A DNA stretch of 64,000 nucleotides from Fodinisporobacter ferrooxydans (GTDB taxonomy: Bacteria > Bacillota > Bacilli > Tumebacillales > MYW30-H2), in NCBI RefSeq assembly GCF_022818495.1, contig NZ_CP089291.1, positions 4,109,501-4,173,500 on the forward strand, written 5' to 3'. Numbering within the stretch: the first letter of the stretch is position 1; each line of letters starts with the position of its first letter. The notes beneath the pieces are model-generated. The model was not told the origin of the DNA and searched no databases. It worked only from the letters and a program-made list of their open reading frames with translations. Shown here one piece after another: positions 54,793 through 63,888 of the stretch. Position numbers and translations under genes: made by a program.

Positions 54793-55188
54793 TTACCGGA
54801 CTCGTGCCGGCACTTCTTCTTCTCGTTCTTCCGGCTTATGGAAAGTGACGCCAAGAACATGGACATTGACTTCCACAACTTCCAGGCCTGTCATGCTTTC
54901 AATGGCTTGCTTGACATTTTGTTGAATGTCCCCTGCAACTTCCGGAATGCGAACACCGTATTCCGCAACGATTGACACGTCAACTGCGCATTGTTTTTGG
55001 CCTACTTCGACTTTTACACCTTTGGACAAATTTTTCCTGCCCAATAATTCTGCTATTCCACCGACGATCCCGCCGCTCATGCCGGCAACACCTTGAACTT
55101 CGGTAGCTGCAAGACCTGCGATCACTTCGATCACTTCATTCGCAATTTTGATATTCCCTTGTTCTGTCGTTGTAAAATCGTTTAGCAT
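54793..55188 (-). CDS. asp23: Asp23/Gls24 family envelope stress protein
   Basis: A 131-residue protein with the Asp23 core GNIKIANEVIEVIAGLAATE, then GVRIPEVAGDIQQNVKQAIE and VVEVNVHVLGVTF. It is recruited to the membrane by AmaP and supports cell-envelope homeostasis. First gene of the three-gene operon; GGAGAG precedes ATG 55188. Confidence 0.92.
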   Translation of the reverse strand: MLNDFTTTEQGNIKIANEVIEVIAGLAATEVQGVAGMSGGIVGGIAELLGRKNLSKGVKVEVGQKQCAVDVSIVAEYGVRIPEVAGDIQQNVKQAIESMTGLEVVEVNVHVLGVTFHKPEEREEEVPARVR

Positions 55189-55302
55189 CTGCGGATCTCT
55201 CCTTTTTATGGTAATCCGTAATACTTGCTACCTAAGTATAACAAAGGTGGTCAAATGAGACAATGTCCAAAACTGGACGACTCATTTGCAGATCGCATTG
55301 GA

Positions 55303-56643
55303 TTACAGTTGATGCAGTTCCAGGAAACGCGTATTGAATTCTCCGGATCGAAACGCCGGATGCTGCAGCAGCTTGATATGGAATGGAATCGTCGTTTTAA
55401 TTCCCTCGATATGAAATTCCCGCAATGCCCGGTCCATTCGCGCGATCGCTTCTTCCCGATCCTTCCCCCAGACGATTAGCTTGGCAATCATCGAGTCATA
55501 AAAGGGAGTAACCGTATACCCGGAATATGCCGCGCTGTCCACACGCACTCCAAAACCGCCCGGCGGCAAATATTCGCGGATGGTTCCCGGGTTGGGCATG
55601 AAATTTTTCTCCGGATCTTCGGCGTTGATGCGGCATTCCATGGCCCATCCGTCAAGGACGATGTCATCCTGTGTAAAGGATAGCGGCATACCGGCAGCCA
55701 CCCGGATTTGCTCTTTGATCAGATCAAATCCGGTGACCAGTTCCGTGACCGGATGCTCCACCTGAATGCGGGTATTCATTTCCATGAAATAGAAATTGCC
55801 GTTGTCATAGATAAATTCGATCGTACCCGCTCCTGAGTAGTTCACGGCTTTGGCGGCAGCAACGGCGGCTTCTCCCATCCGCTTGCGAACCTCCGGCGTC
55901 AGCGCAGGAGATGGCGCTTCTTCCAGAAGTTTTTGCAGGCGCCTCTGAATGGTGCAGTCCCGCTCTCCCAAATACACCGCATTGCCATGATTGTCTGCCA
56001 TGATCTGTACTTCCACATGGCGCATTTGTTCTATGTATTTCTCTATATATACACCCGGATTGCCAAACGCAGTTTCTGCTTCGACCATCGCCATCTGAAT
56101 CAAACTTTCCAGTTCTTCCGGCGTGCGTGCGATCCGGATCCCTTTGCCGCCGCCGCCGGCAGTTGCCTTGATAATCACCGGATAGCCAATCGTCTTTGCG
56201 ACATCAAGGGCATCTTGGATGTCTTCCACAAGTCCGTCTGTCCCTGGCACCACAGGTACATTTGCTTGCTTCATCGTATCTTTGGCGACAGACTTGTCGC
56301 CCATTTTTTCAATCGCTTCTACTGAAGGACCGATAAACGTAATTTTGCACGCTTGACAAATATCGGCAAAATCACTGTTCTCAGCCAAAAACCCATATCC
56401 CGGATGAATGGCGTCAACGCCTGTCAACGTTGCCACACTGATGATGTTCGGGATGTTCAAATAACTCTGTTTTCCCGGTGTAGGACCCACACAGTAAGCT
56501 TCATCCGCCAGTTTCACATGCAAAGCTTCTTTATCCGCTTCGGAATAAATCGCGACAGTACCAATCCCTAATTCACGGCATGCACGAATGACGCGGACCG
56601 CAATCTCGCCGCGATTGGCAATCAATATTTTTTTGAACACCAA
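55303..56643 (-). CDS. accC: acetyl-CoA carboxylase biotin carboxylase subunit
   Basis: Carboxylates biotin on AccB with ATP and bicarbonate. [20 protein letters not shown], the ATP-grasp [45 protein letters not shown] and the length (446 residues) are typical. GTG 56643 has AGGGGG upstream. It is paired with accB, 8 bp away, as in other Bacilli. Confidence 0.97.
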   Translation of the reverse strand: MVFKKILIANRGEIAVRVIRACRELGIGTVAIYSEADKEALHVKLADEAYCVGPTPGKQSYLNIPNIISVATLTGVDAIHPGYGFLAENSDFADICQACKITFIGPSVEAIEKMGDKSVAKDTMKQANVPVVPGTDGLVEDIQDALDVAKTIGYPVIIKATAGGGGKGIRIARTPEELESLIQMAMVEAETAFGNPGVYIEKYIEQMRHVEVQIMADNHGNAVYLGERDCTIQRRLQKLLEEAPSPALTPEVRKRMGEAAVAAAKAVNYSGAGTIEFIYDNGNFYFMEMNTRIQVEHPVTELVTGFDLIKEQIRVAAGMPLSFTQDDIVLDGWAMECRINAEDPEKNFMPNPGTIREYLPPGGFGVRVDSAAYSGYTVTPFYDSMIAKLIVWGKDREEAIARMDRALREFHIEGIKTTIPFHIKLLQHPAFRSGEFNTRFLELHQL

Positions 56644-56651
56644 AAATCCCC

Positions 56652-57179
56652 CTATCTTTCTACTCTGACGAGGAACATAGGCTGCCCATAATCGACCATT
56701 TGTCCGTTTTCCACAAGGATTTCCACAATTTCGCCGCGAACATCCGCTTCGATCTCATTCATTAATTTCATCGCTTCCAGAATGCAAACAACCGATTTTT
56801 CCGTTACTTTGCTGCCAACGGAAACATACGGCGGCTTGTCAGGTGCCGGAGCCGCATAGAATGTGCCAACCATCGGCGAAACAATCCTATGCAAATCTGC
56901 ATCTTCCTTTTGGGCAACGTTTGCAGCAGCCGCCACGGCGGCAGGCGGAGCTTCTGCTGCCGCTTTGGCGCTGGCAGGAGCCTCCGATGTCGCCTGTACA
57001 GAAGGTGCTGCAATGGCTGGCGATGCTTGTACGACAGATACCGGCTGAACAGAAGCTGCTGCTTGTACATCCGGTTTTTTGATATGTAGTTTCGTACCGT
57101 CATTTTCGACTAATAATTCGGATACGCTTGTTTCATCGAGCAACCGAATCAACTCGCGAATTTCACTTAATTTAAACAT
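56652..57179 (-). CDS. accB: biotin carboxyl carrier protein of acetyl-CoA carboxylase
   Basis: A 175-residue protein. It has an N-terminal helix ([20 protein letters not shown]), a long Ala/Pro/Val linker (residues 35-95) and a C-terminal biotinyl domain with [16 protein letters not shown], whose Lys carries biotin. Start of the accBC operon. Confidence 0.97.
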   Translation of the reverse strand: MFKLSEIRELIRLLDETSVSELLVENDGTKLHIKKPDVQAAASVQPVSVVQASPAIAAPSVQATSEAPASAKAAAEAPPAAVAAAANVAQKEDADLHRIVSPMVGTFYAAPAPDKPPYVSVGSKVTEKSVVCILEAMKLMNEIEADVRGEIVEILVENGQMVDYGQPMFLVRVER

Positions 57180-57309
57180 TGTATGTTACGTCACTCCTCA
57201 TAGAATGGTAGCAGTGCCCATCTGTTCTAGTATAGCATATCTGTTTCTGTCGCTGCTAGGAGGAGGAACGGGAATTCGCGCCAAATTCACGGCAAACCGC
57301 AACAAAACA

Positions 57310-57331
57310 CTCCCGCTTCTGCAAGCGGGAG
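57310..57331 (-). terminator. terminator of the spoIIIA operon
   Basis: A perfect 9-bp stem, CTCCCGCTT/AAGCGGGAG with a CTGC loop; the minus-strand tail is TGTTTTGTT. It lies 100 bp after the spoIIIAH stop. The surrounding 57180-57430 region holds the accB promoter and nothing else recognisable. Confidence 0.75.
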
Positions 57332-57430
57332 ATACGTGCAGTTCAAGCTCGTGGATCAGCCACACGAGGGGATCTGTCTTGGCTGGAATGCCAATGCGCC
57401 ATTTTTACAGCCAATGAAACCCGCGAGCCC

Positions 57431-57979
57431 TTATGAATGGAAAGAAACACTGATGTCGGTCGACGGCACATGCAATTGATTGTGAACCGTATTGAGGATT
57501 TTTACCACCTGGTCATTGGATAGTTGGGTAGCCTCAACGACCACTTGCACCTTGCTTGTATCCGGATCTTCAGAGACTAACACATCTTTGAAGCCTTGGC
57601 CTTTGATCTCATCCTGCAGCGTTCCCAGCTTTCCTTGCAATTGTTGCAGCTGATCAAGTTTTTTCGATGCTTGTGCCACTTGTTCGGATGTTGCTTTCGT
57701 ATCTAATTTGATCGCCGTCAATTGATCTTCTGCCCGTGCTTCTCTGGCTGCCGCATCCATTCGCAATTGGGCGAAATAGTCACTGCCGCTTAATTTGGAT
57801 GAACCCGGCGCAGCTGATTCCGTTTGCACGGAAGGCTTTTCACTGCCTGTTGTCTTCACACCCACTGGCGAATTCGATGTGTTTGTTGCCGTGGTGTTTG
57901 TTCCTACCGTGTAATACCCGATCAACATGAGCGATAATACCATCATTGTCGACAACCATACTGTTTGACGTTTGACCAT
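57431..57979 (-). CDS. spoIIIAH: stage III sporulation protein AH
   Basis: A mother-cell membrane protein whose extracellular domain binds forespore SpoIIQ to form the feeding-tube channel. The N-terminal membrane helix is TVWLSTMMVLSLMLIGYYTV. A Ser/Thr-rich linker, a helical YFAQLRMDAAAREAR region and the YscJ/FliF-like ring-building motif at the end (DVLVSEDPDTSKVQVVVEA) follow. The length (182) is normal. Last gene of the operon. Confidence 0.95.
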   Translation of the reverse strand: MVKRQTVWLSTMMVLSLMLIGYYTVGTNTTATNTSNSPVGVKTTGSEKPSVQTESAAPGSSKLSGSDYFAQLRMDAAAREARAEDQLTAIKLDTKATSEQVAQASKKLDQLQQLQGKLGTLQDEIKGQGFKDVLVSEDPDTSKVQVVVEATQLSNDQVVKILNTVHNQLHVPSTDISVSFHS

Positions 57980-58009
57980 TTTCGCTTCCTCCTCGACTTT
58001 GTTCCTTGA

Positions 58010-58582
58010 TTATTTTTTGGGCAATACAGAGATTTTATAGATCGGAATATCCAATGCTCCCTGAATGGCATTTTTAATTTCTTCCTGGACGCGGGCGCTT
58101 TCGGCACCTTTGGCTTCTACCAGTACACCGCGAATTTTTGGCATGACTTTCTTTTCGACGACGGGTACATCATTGCCATTTTGATGAACGATTACCAGCT
58201 GTCCATTCTGGTTGCTTTGTGTAACCGTTCGCTGCACACCTGTTTTATCGGATTCATTGGTGGTTTGTTTGGTCGATTGCAAATTTTGTGCGTATATGAC
58301 ATCTGCAGTCGAGTCGATTGTCACCATGACTTGCGCATCACTCACGCCAGGCAACTGGTTCAGCATCGTTTCCAGTTGTTTGTTATACGTTTCTTCATAA
58401 CTCATAAAATTGTCCACTTCCGGATTGCCGGGATTGGCCTGTGCAGGCGCCGGTGCGCCACGAATTTGTTTATCCGTAATGGCAGTGGAACCAAAGGAAC
58501 CGAATAGCATCAAAAAAACCCCGAAAATACCGACAATCCAAATCCATTTTGGAAACTTGGAAAAATCGCGGAAGGATGGCAT
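58010..58582 (-). CDS. spoIIIAG: stage III sporulation protein AG
   Basis: A 190-residue single-pass protein (WIWIVGIFGVFLMLFGSFG) with an extracellular ring-building domain (YNKQLETMLNQLPGVSDAQV, then KKVMPKIRGVLVEAKGAES). It forms the large ring of the SpoIIIA-SpoIIQ complex. ATG 58582 behind AAGGAGGTG is chosen over GTG 58591. Confidence 0.95.
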   Translation of the reverse strand: MPSFRDFSKFPKWIWIVGIFGVFLMLFGSFGSTAITDKQIRGAPAPAQANPGNPEVDNFMSYEETYNKQLETMLNQLPGVSDAQVMVTIDSTADVIYAQNLQSTKQTTNESDKTGVQRTVTQSNQNGQLVIVHQNGNDVPVVEKKVMPKIRGVLVEAKGAESARVQEEIKNAIQGALDIPIYKISVLPKK

Positions 58583-58587
58583 TCGTA

Positions 58588-59295
58588 TCACCTCCTTATC
58601 GAATCATCAAAAGATATATGAATCTGTTGCTGTGGAACTGAGAGCTGTTGCTGCAAATATTCCTGCACTTGCTGTTTGATCTGTTTTTCTTGCGGCGACA
58701 ATGTTGCTTGCGCTGTTGACAGACTGTCCGCCTTCTGTATCGAATCGGTTTTCAATGACGGCAGCGGTTGAACTGGAGCTATGTGCAGGGACGATTGCAT
58801 CGCTGTCGATGTTGCTGCGTTTGGTTTCTTTTCACTGCCGATCTGCGGGAGCCGTATATCCACGCTTGTGATCGCAGCGCCTGTTTGCTTGTTGCCGGGA
58901 TCGCCATGCACGGATACAGAATCTGCTTGAATCGAAAACCGCTGCTGCAACTGATTTTTTATCAATTCATTCAAATGCGTCTCCCAATCGCTAACCGATT
59001 GCCTGGCATCTTGCCGCTTGAGTTGTTCACCCTGCTGCAGAATGGATGAAAGACTCGAATTTGTCATTGATCCGCCCTGCACCATTTGCAATACCTGTTG
59101 TTCGACCTGATTGATATCGATATGCAAAAATTGGCTGATCGGCAGCAGCATGATCGTGATCAATACGAATCCCATGACAAGCCGAACGTATCGCTGCATC
59201 AGATTTGACGGGAGTAAAAATTCCAAAAACACGGACAGCAGCAAAACGAGAATCATCCGTTTAAACCAAAGCCCTAGATACATCATGGTATCCAC
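58588..59295 (-). CDS. spoIIIAF: stage III sporulation protein AF
   Basis: A 235-residue protein with two N-terminal membrane helices (KRMILVLLLSVFLEFLLP; YVRLVMGFVLITIMLLPIS) and a soluble domain with ENHLNELIKNQLQQRF-like sequence (THLNELIKNQLQQRF). The middle is longer and more Gln/Ser-rich than in B. subtilis. Start GTG 59295 is probable; an ATG nine bases later is possible. Confidence 0.92.
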   Translation of the reverse strand: MDTMMYLGLWFKRMILVLLLSVFLEFLLPSNLMQRYVRLVMGFVLITIMLLPISQFLHIDINQVEQQVLQMVQGGSMTNSSLSSILQQGEQLKRQDARQSVSDWETHLNELIKNQLQQRFSIQADSVSVHGDPGNKQTGAAITSVDIRLPQIGSEKKPNAATSTAMQSSLHIAPVQPLPSLKTDSIQKADSLSTAQATLSPQEKQIKQQVQEYLQQQLSVPQQQIHISFDDSIRR

Positions 59296-59305
59296 CGCAT
59301 TTCAC

Positions 59306-60574
59306 CTACCTCATCATGACAGACAAATTGCTGGCTGCAATGATCATCGTAATCGAGATAAAAAACATCAATCCGACAGTCGCCAAAGCGGCGAACACGA
59401 GTGACATGCTTTTGCCAATTTGACTCAGACAGGATACAATCGGTGAATTCCCCAGCGGTTGAATCAAAGCAGATGCCAAATTGTATATAAGCGACAGAGA
59501 TAGTATTTGAATCGACGGAAATGCGCAAATAAACAGAACAATCAGCACGCCGCCGAGTCCAACGGCGTTTTTCACCAAAAGCGATGCGCCAATTACAGTC
59601 TCTGTAGCATCCGAAAACATTTTGCCGACGACAGGAATAAAATTACTCGCCAAAAATTTTGCCGCTTTGATCGAGTAGCTGTCAGTGACAGTTCCAATCG
59701 CTCCCTCAACGGAAATAATTCCGAGAAAAAACATGAATAACACACCCAACAAAGTCAGTGAAACAGTTCGAATGAGTCCGGCCAAATTGCTGAATTTGAA
59801 GGAATCGGAAAGTCCGCTGACAATGTTTAAAATGGCTGAGAAAAACAACAGTGGAAATACGACATATAAAACTACGGCACTCGTAATGTTAATAATAAAA
59901 GCCATCAACGGGTGAAACAGGGTTACGGTTGTAATGTTTCCTACAGATGCCAGCATCGTCAGCATCATCGGGATCATCGCCGCCATAAAATCGACCATTG
60001 TCTGAATCGCCTGTTTGGCGTAACCAATCGCAGTATTGAAAGATGTAATGGCAAGTACGATCAATACCATATAGCAAACATAATACGATAGCTTGCTGAC
60101 CATATTGGATTCAAACGCCGATTGCATCGTTGTCAGCAATGCCGCCAAAAGTCCAAGAATTAAAATCGTCCCAAGCAGCTTGGAGTCCGACCACAATTCA
60201 TGGAATACAAATCGGACAATCCCCTCGATCACCCCTTTTATGCCAAAACCTTTGTTGCCTGGCAGAAAGGCATGGAATATATCTCCGTTTTGCATATTGG
60301 GCAGGTAACCGCCATACTTCTCATGCAGATCATTCCAGAACTTGTCTACCTTTGAGGTATCTATATGCTGGCTTGTCTGATTCGATGCCTGATTTTCGCC
60401 ATTATTTTTCTGACCGGGATCTGCACTGCTTACTTGCGGGTATTCAGCCTGAACCTGCGGCGCCGTAATGCCCGGATCACTTGCGGCGAAAGCAGTCAAA
60501 TTCCCCAAAAGCAATGTTCCTCCTTGGCACAACAGAAGCAAAACAATGACACGTAGCCATTTGAACAGATGCAT
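59306..60574 (-). CDS. spoIIIAE: stage III sporulation protein AE
   Basis: A 422-residue polytopic membrane protein with an N-terminal signal segment (VIVLLLLCQGGTLLLGNLTAF) and about seven further helices (TILILGLLAALLTTMQSAFES first). It is the probable membrane core of the SpoIIIA export machine. ATG 60574 follows GAGGTG. Confidence 0.95.
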   Translation of the reverse strand: MHLFKWLRVIVLLLLCQGGTLLLGNLTAFAASDPGITAPQVQAEYPQVSSADPGQKNNGENQASNQTSQHIDTSKVDKFWNDLHEKYGGYLPNMQNGDIFHAFLPGNKGFGIKGVIEGIVRFVFHELWSDSKLLGTILILGLLAALLTTMQSAFESNMVSKLSYYVCYMVLIVLAITSFNTAIGYAKQAIQTMVDFMAAMIPMMLTMLASVGNITTVTLFHPLMAFIINITSAVVLYVVFPLLFFSAILNIVSGLSDSFKFSNLAGLIRTVSLTLLGVLFMFFLGIISVEGAIGTVTDSYSIKAAKFLASNFIPVVGKMFSDATETVIGASLLVKNAVGLGGVLIVLFICAFPSIQILSLSLIYNLASALIQPLGNSPIVSCLSQIGKSMSLVFAALATVGLMFFISITMIIAASNLSVMMR

Positions 60575-60583
60575 ATGTTCACC

Positions 60584-60973
60584 TCACTGCGGCAATAAGT
60601 GCAAAATGGTATCGACGATCACTTGTAAAATCGGTATGGCAAACACCAGAATCAATATCTTTCCGACGAGTTCAATTTTTTGCGCAATCGCTCCTTGTCC
60701 GGCATCCCGGGCAATTTGCGCACCAAACTCGGCAATATAAGCAATTCCGATGATTTTAAAAATGGTCTGCACATAGATACTTCCAATGTTCGCCTGATTG
60801 GCCAAATTTTCAATAAATCCGATGACGGTTCCAACCTTTTGCAATACGAACAAAAACATCAGAATGCATACGACAAGCCCCAATAAAAAGGCAAAGGATG
60901 GCGCCCTTTCTCTGACAAGCAAGATAAAAATGGTAGCTGAAAGACCGAGACCGACAATTTGTATGATCTCCAT
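60584..60973 (-). CDS. spoIIIAD: stage III sporulation protein AD
   Basis: A 129-residue membrane protein with four helices (IIQIVGLGLSATIFILLV; FAFLLGLVVCILMFLFVL). ATG 60973 (MEIIQIVG) is the family start. The upstream extension to 61096 overlaps spoIIIAC and is rejected. It resembles FliQ-like export proteins. Confidence 0.94.
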   Translation of the reverse strand: MEIIQIVGLGLSATIFILLVRERAPSFAFLLGLVVCILMFLFVLQKVGTVIGFIENLANQANIGSIYVQTIFKIIGIAYIAEFGAQIARDAGQGAIAQKIELVGKILILVFAIPILQVIVDTILHLLPQ

Positions 60974-60996
60974 TGAAAGGAAACCTCTTTTCCGGA

Positions 60997-61200
60997 CTAT
61001 TGCATGAAAAATACTTGCTTCACCTGTATAAATAATTGACCGAGATAACTGACAATGAAATACATCACCACTGCAACGGCAGTCAGTGTCGCCCAATGTG
61101 CAAACTCTTCCTGTTTCAATTGTTTGAGCACTGTGTGCAAAATCGCGACAACAATCCCAATTCCTGCAATTTTGAAAATCATGCCAACATCCATTAACAT
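60997..61200 (-). CDS. spoIIIAC: stage III sporulation protein AC
   Basis: A 67-residue two-helix membrane protein (VGMIFKIAGIGIVVAILHTV; TLTAVAVVMYFIVSYLGQLF). ATG 61200 has GGAGG 8 nt upstream, giving the usual length. Part of the FliQ-like core with SpoIIIAD. Confidence 0.94.
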   Translation of the reverse strand: MLMDVGMIFKIAGIGIVVAILHTVLKQLKQEEFAHWATLTAVAVVMYFIVSYLGQLFIQVKQVFFMQ

Positions 61201-61280
61201 GTAACCCGCCTCCTCAGCTTTCGTCCCGCTCATATCATCGACGATATTCTCGAACTGACAACGTCATGCAAATCGCTATG

Positions 61281-61799
61281 CTAATACAATAAAATGACAA
61301 GGATCACTGCCGTAACTGCACCGAGGTATTTCCACATTTTCTCCAGGCGAGCTTGTTCCTCGCGCGCCTGCTCTTCCGACACTCGCAGCATTTCACAAAC
61401 GCCATGGATATGCTGGATTTGATCTTGACGGTCCGATGAACCAAGAGTAAAACCGAATTGACGCAACAGTTCTCCGTCAGCATCCAATAATGCAGCTTCC
61501 TGCAGCATCTCATCGACCGCTGCCGACCAATACTCCGACAATGGCCGCCCTTCGCTTTTGGATAACCGTTCAGCCGTCTCCAAAAATAATACGGCGATCG
61601 GCATAGCCACCCGCTTCCCGACATTCTGTAAAGCAATTGGCAACGGTTGCGCATGGTAGGAAATCTCAGTTTCCAGTATTTTAAAAGCGATTAAGAGCTG
61701 TTGCAGTTGTTTCGGCCGCTCCCGATATTTTTTGGCAATGGCAAAACCAATCCAGCTTCCCCACAAAAGGATGCAAACGGCTCCGATCGTTTTAAACAT
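61281..61799 (-). CDS. spoIIIAB: stage III sporulation protein AB
   Basis: A 172-residue protein with an N-terminal helix (TIGAVCILLWGSWIGFAIAK), a helical GspF-like cytoplasmic domain (RPKQLQQLLIAFKILETEIS) and a C-terminal helix (YLGAVTAVILVILLY). It partners the SpoIIIAA ATPase. ATG 61799 behind GGAGGG overlaps spoIIIAA by 8 bp. Confidence 0.94.
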   Translation of the reverse strand: MFKTIGAVCILLWGSWIGFAIAKKYRERPKQLQQLLIAFKILETEISYHAQPLPIALQNVGKRVAMPIAVLFLETAERLSKSEGRPLSEYWSAAVDEMLQEAALLDADGELLRQFGFTLGSSDRQDQIQHIHGVCEMLRVSEEQAREEQARLEKMWKYLGAVTAVILVILLY

Positions 61800-62805
61800 G
61801 GCAATCCCTCCGCCACTCGGATAGGATCCGACCTTCTTCATTCAAAACAGACTCGATCGTACAAACCCCTTTCCGCCGGCTCAATACCACGAAACGCTGA
61901 AACGCCTTGTCACGGAATAACCGCTCGAGGGAATGACGTTTTTTGGCATCCTCTATCCCTATCCCATGAATGGTGGACACTACTTTTACTCCTGCATAGA
62001 GCGCTTCCATAACGGCATACGCATCTTCATCCCGGCCAAGTTCATCTGTCATGATCACATCAGGAGACATGGAACGAATCAGCATTTGCATCCCTTGCGC
62101 TTTCGGACAAGCGTCCAAAATATCGGTTCGCACCCCGACGTCATGCTGGGGAATCCCGCGAACGGCGGCGGCGAGTTCCGAACGTTCATCGACCAAACCG
62201 ACTTTTAAGCCGGGAATCAGGCGGTGAAACGTTCCATTGCTGATTCGTCTGCATAAATCCCGCAGAATGGTCGTTTTCCCACATTGCGGCGGTGCGATAA
62301 TCAACGTATTCCAGATCGTTTTTGCAACCGTGTCGGAAAGCAGGTTTTCCAATCCTCGCGATGCTTCATGGATCGCTTTGGCAATTCGAATGTTTATGTG
62401 TGTAATATCGCGCATCGTTTGAATACTTCCACTGGCATCCAGAACGACTCGCCCGGCAATTCCTACCCGATGACCGCCTTCGATGGTGATAAATCCTTTC
62501 CGCAGCTCTTCTTCCAAGGCGTAAAAGGAGGACTTTGTAATCAGTTGCAAACAAGCTTCTACATCTTCCGCTTGTACAAGCAACGCTTCCTGTTGCTGCT
62601 CGGTAAGGCGACCCTTTGCTGTAACGAAATAGTCGTTTCCGGCGATATGAAACTGCAGCGGTCGCCCAAGACGAAGGCGAATTTCTTGTAATTCCTGTGA
62701 AATATTCGGAAACAGCTGACGAAATCGTTCACGAAAACTTTGTGGAAGAACTGACAGTATCTGTTGCTCCAATGCTCGCTGGGTTTTTGTTTCTGCAATA
62801 GCCAT
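61792..62805 (-). CDS. spoIIIAA: stage III sporulation protein AA (secretion ATPase)
   Basis: A 337-residue AAA+ ATPase related to type II/IV secretion ATPases. Walker A is APPQCGKTTILRDLCRR, Walker B-like VIMTDELGRDEDAYAVMEAL, and an upstream GHRVGIAGRVVLD. It powers the SpoIIIA-SpoIIQ complex. First gene of the eight-gene mother-cell operon. ATG 62805. Confidence 0.96.
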   Translation of the reverse strand: MAIAETKTQRALEQQILSVLPQSFRERFRQLFPNISQELQEIRLRLGRPLQFHIAGNDYFVTAKGRLTEQQQEALLVQAEDVEACLQLITKSSFYALEEELRKGFITIEGGHRVGIAGRVVLDASGSIQTMRDITHINIRIAKAIHEASRGLENLLSDTVAKTIWNTLIIAPPQCGKTTILRDLCRRISNGTFHRLIPGLKVGLVDERSELAAAVRGIPQHDVGVRTDILDACPKAQGMQMLIRSMSPDVIMTDELGRDEDAYAVMEALYAGVKVVSTIHGIGIEDAKKRHSLERLFRDKAFQRFVVLSRRKGVCTIESVLNEEGRILSEWRRDCHV

Positions 62806-62840
62806 CTCTTGTCACATCCTTTTCGTTGTCCGATATTCCA

Positions 62841-62869
62841 TATATATGGGACGAGTCTGAAGGATATGC
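62841..62869 (-). promoter_or_regulatory. sigma-E-type promoter of the spoIIIA operon
   Basis: On the minus strand GCATATC and CATATATA are separated by 14 bp, close to the sigma-E consensus (ATATT-like -35, CATACAAT-like -10). It ends 35 bp before the spoIIIAA start. The operon is sigma-E controlled in B. subtilis, which agrees. Confidence 0.65.
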
Positions 62870-63033
62870 AAACAAGCCTTTGTACATTTTTAAAACATGG
62901 GATTTTGTACGTGGCAAACTTTCTGATGGTTTCATTTATTAATAAAGAATACTTTCCGGTTGTGGAGTAAAGTCACGCATCGTTGGGAACGGGAGAAATG
63001 TGGTGGCAAAGGAAAAGGAGGGGATGGCTTGCG

Positions 63034-63186
63034 ATGAATGAACTAGCGGTCATCACCAAATGGATCGTTGCATTTTTGATTGTTTTTTTACTTTGCATGG
63101 TTCTTATCTTTCATTTCCTGCGCAGGCGAACACAACAGAAGGAAGAACAAAAGCGCAGACAAATACCGATCTATCATTTGTTTTAA
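63034..63186 (+). CDS. small single-pass membrane protein, 50 aa
   Basis: MNELAVITKWIVAFLIVFLL followed by CMVLIFHFLRRRTQQKEEQK: one membrane helix with a strongly basic tail, on the strand opposite all neighbours. GGAGGGG lies upstream of ATG 63034 at a rather long spacing. It lies divergently from spoIIIAA, between sporulation genes. I cannot assign a family. Confidence 0.5.
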   Translation: MNELAVITKWIVAFLIVFLLCMVLIFHFLRRRTQQKEEQKRRQIPIYHLF

Positions 63187-63277
63187 TGCGGATATTTGTT
63201 TTCATGCAGGTATTAAATGCAGGCAGAACATTCGAATTCGTGTAAAGTCGGTTGGAATGATAGGGGCATCAGACAAA

Positions 63278-63333
63278 TGGTGGTCGTTCCGTCGTACATG
63301 ATACAACGCCAAGTACGGCTGAAACGACCACCA
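63278..63333. other. long imperfect stem-loop of unknown role
   Basis: TGGTGGTCGTT (63278-63288) pairs perfectly with AACGACCACCA (63323-63333), and inner GTAC/GTAC extends the stem. Neither strand has a U tract after it. It sits between the small membrane gene and the convergent zinc-ribbon gene and could be a bidirectional terminator or an RNA element. Confidence 0.5.
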
Positions 63334-63438
63334 AAGTCTAATATCGGCGAACGGTCTTGGAGTGTACATAGAAATGCGCTTTTTCAATAGATTTCCTATA
63401 CTTGTCAATCATTAACGGTTGGACATCTTGCTTGCATA

Positions 63439-63888
63439 TCACTCAACTGTGACCGTATCGTCCACTTCTACAAAAGACTCCCGCAGCTCAGAGAATTCAT
63501 CTGCGACGAGAAGGGTATGTTGACATTCCGGACAGACAATTTCTGCAACTTCCTCCTCATCCATCATATCATCATATATAACGACCGTTTCATGGCAATT
63601 TGGACATTCCATTTCGTAATAATCAGCATCTTCATCGTATTCATACAGATCATCATCAAAATCCGACTCGTAGACTTCCACTTCCAAATCGGACAAGTCG
63701 TCATCCAATGTTTCCACGTAATCCTCTAACAAACTATGTGCGGAGTTTAGAACTTGAAGTTCTTTTGCCAGTTCCTCGATCACTTCCATCATCTCCCGCA
63801 GCAGACGACCTTCGGGTGATGTCTGCTGAACGTTTAAACCAGACGATAATCCTTTCAAATATGCAATACGTTCGCGTAAATTTTGCAC
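63439..63888 (-). CDS. CD1247-like acidic zinc-ribbon protein
   Basis: About 150 residues. The N-terminal helical domain (NLRERIAYLKGLSSGLN, then EGRLLREMMEVIEELAKELQ) is followed by a very acidic linker (YESDFDDDLYEYDEDADYYE) and a zinc ribbon with CPNC and CPEC pairs. GTG 63888 behind GGGGG is chosen over 63936. Such proteins are conserved next to spoIIIA in Firmicutes. The function is not established. Confidence 0.82.
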   Translation of the reverse strand: MQNLRERIAYLKGLSSGLNVQQTSPEGRLLREMMEVIEELAKELQVLNSAHSLLEDYVETLDDDLSDLEVEVYESDFDDDLYEYDEDADYYEMECPNCHETVVIYDDMMDEEEVAEIVCPECQHTLLVADEFSELRESFVEVDDTVTVE

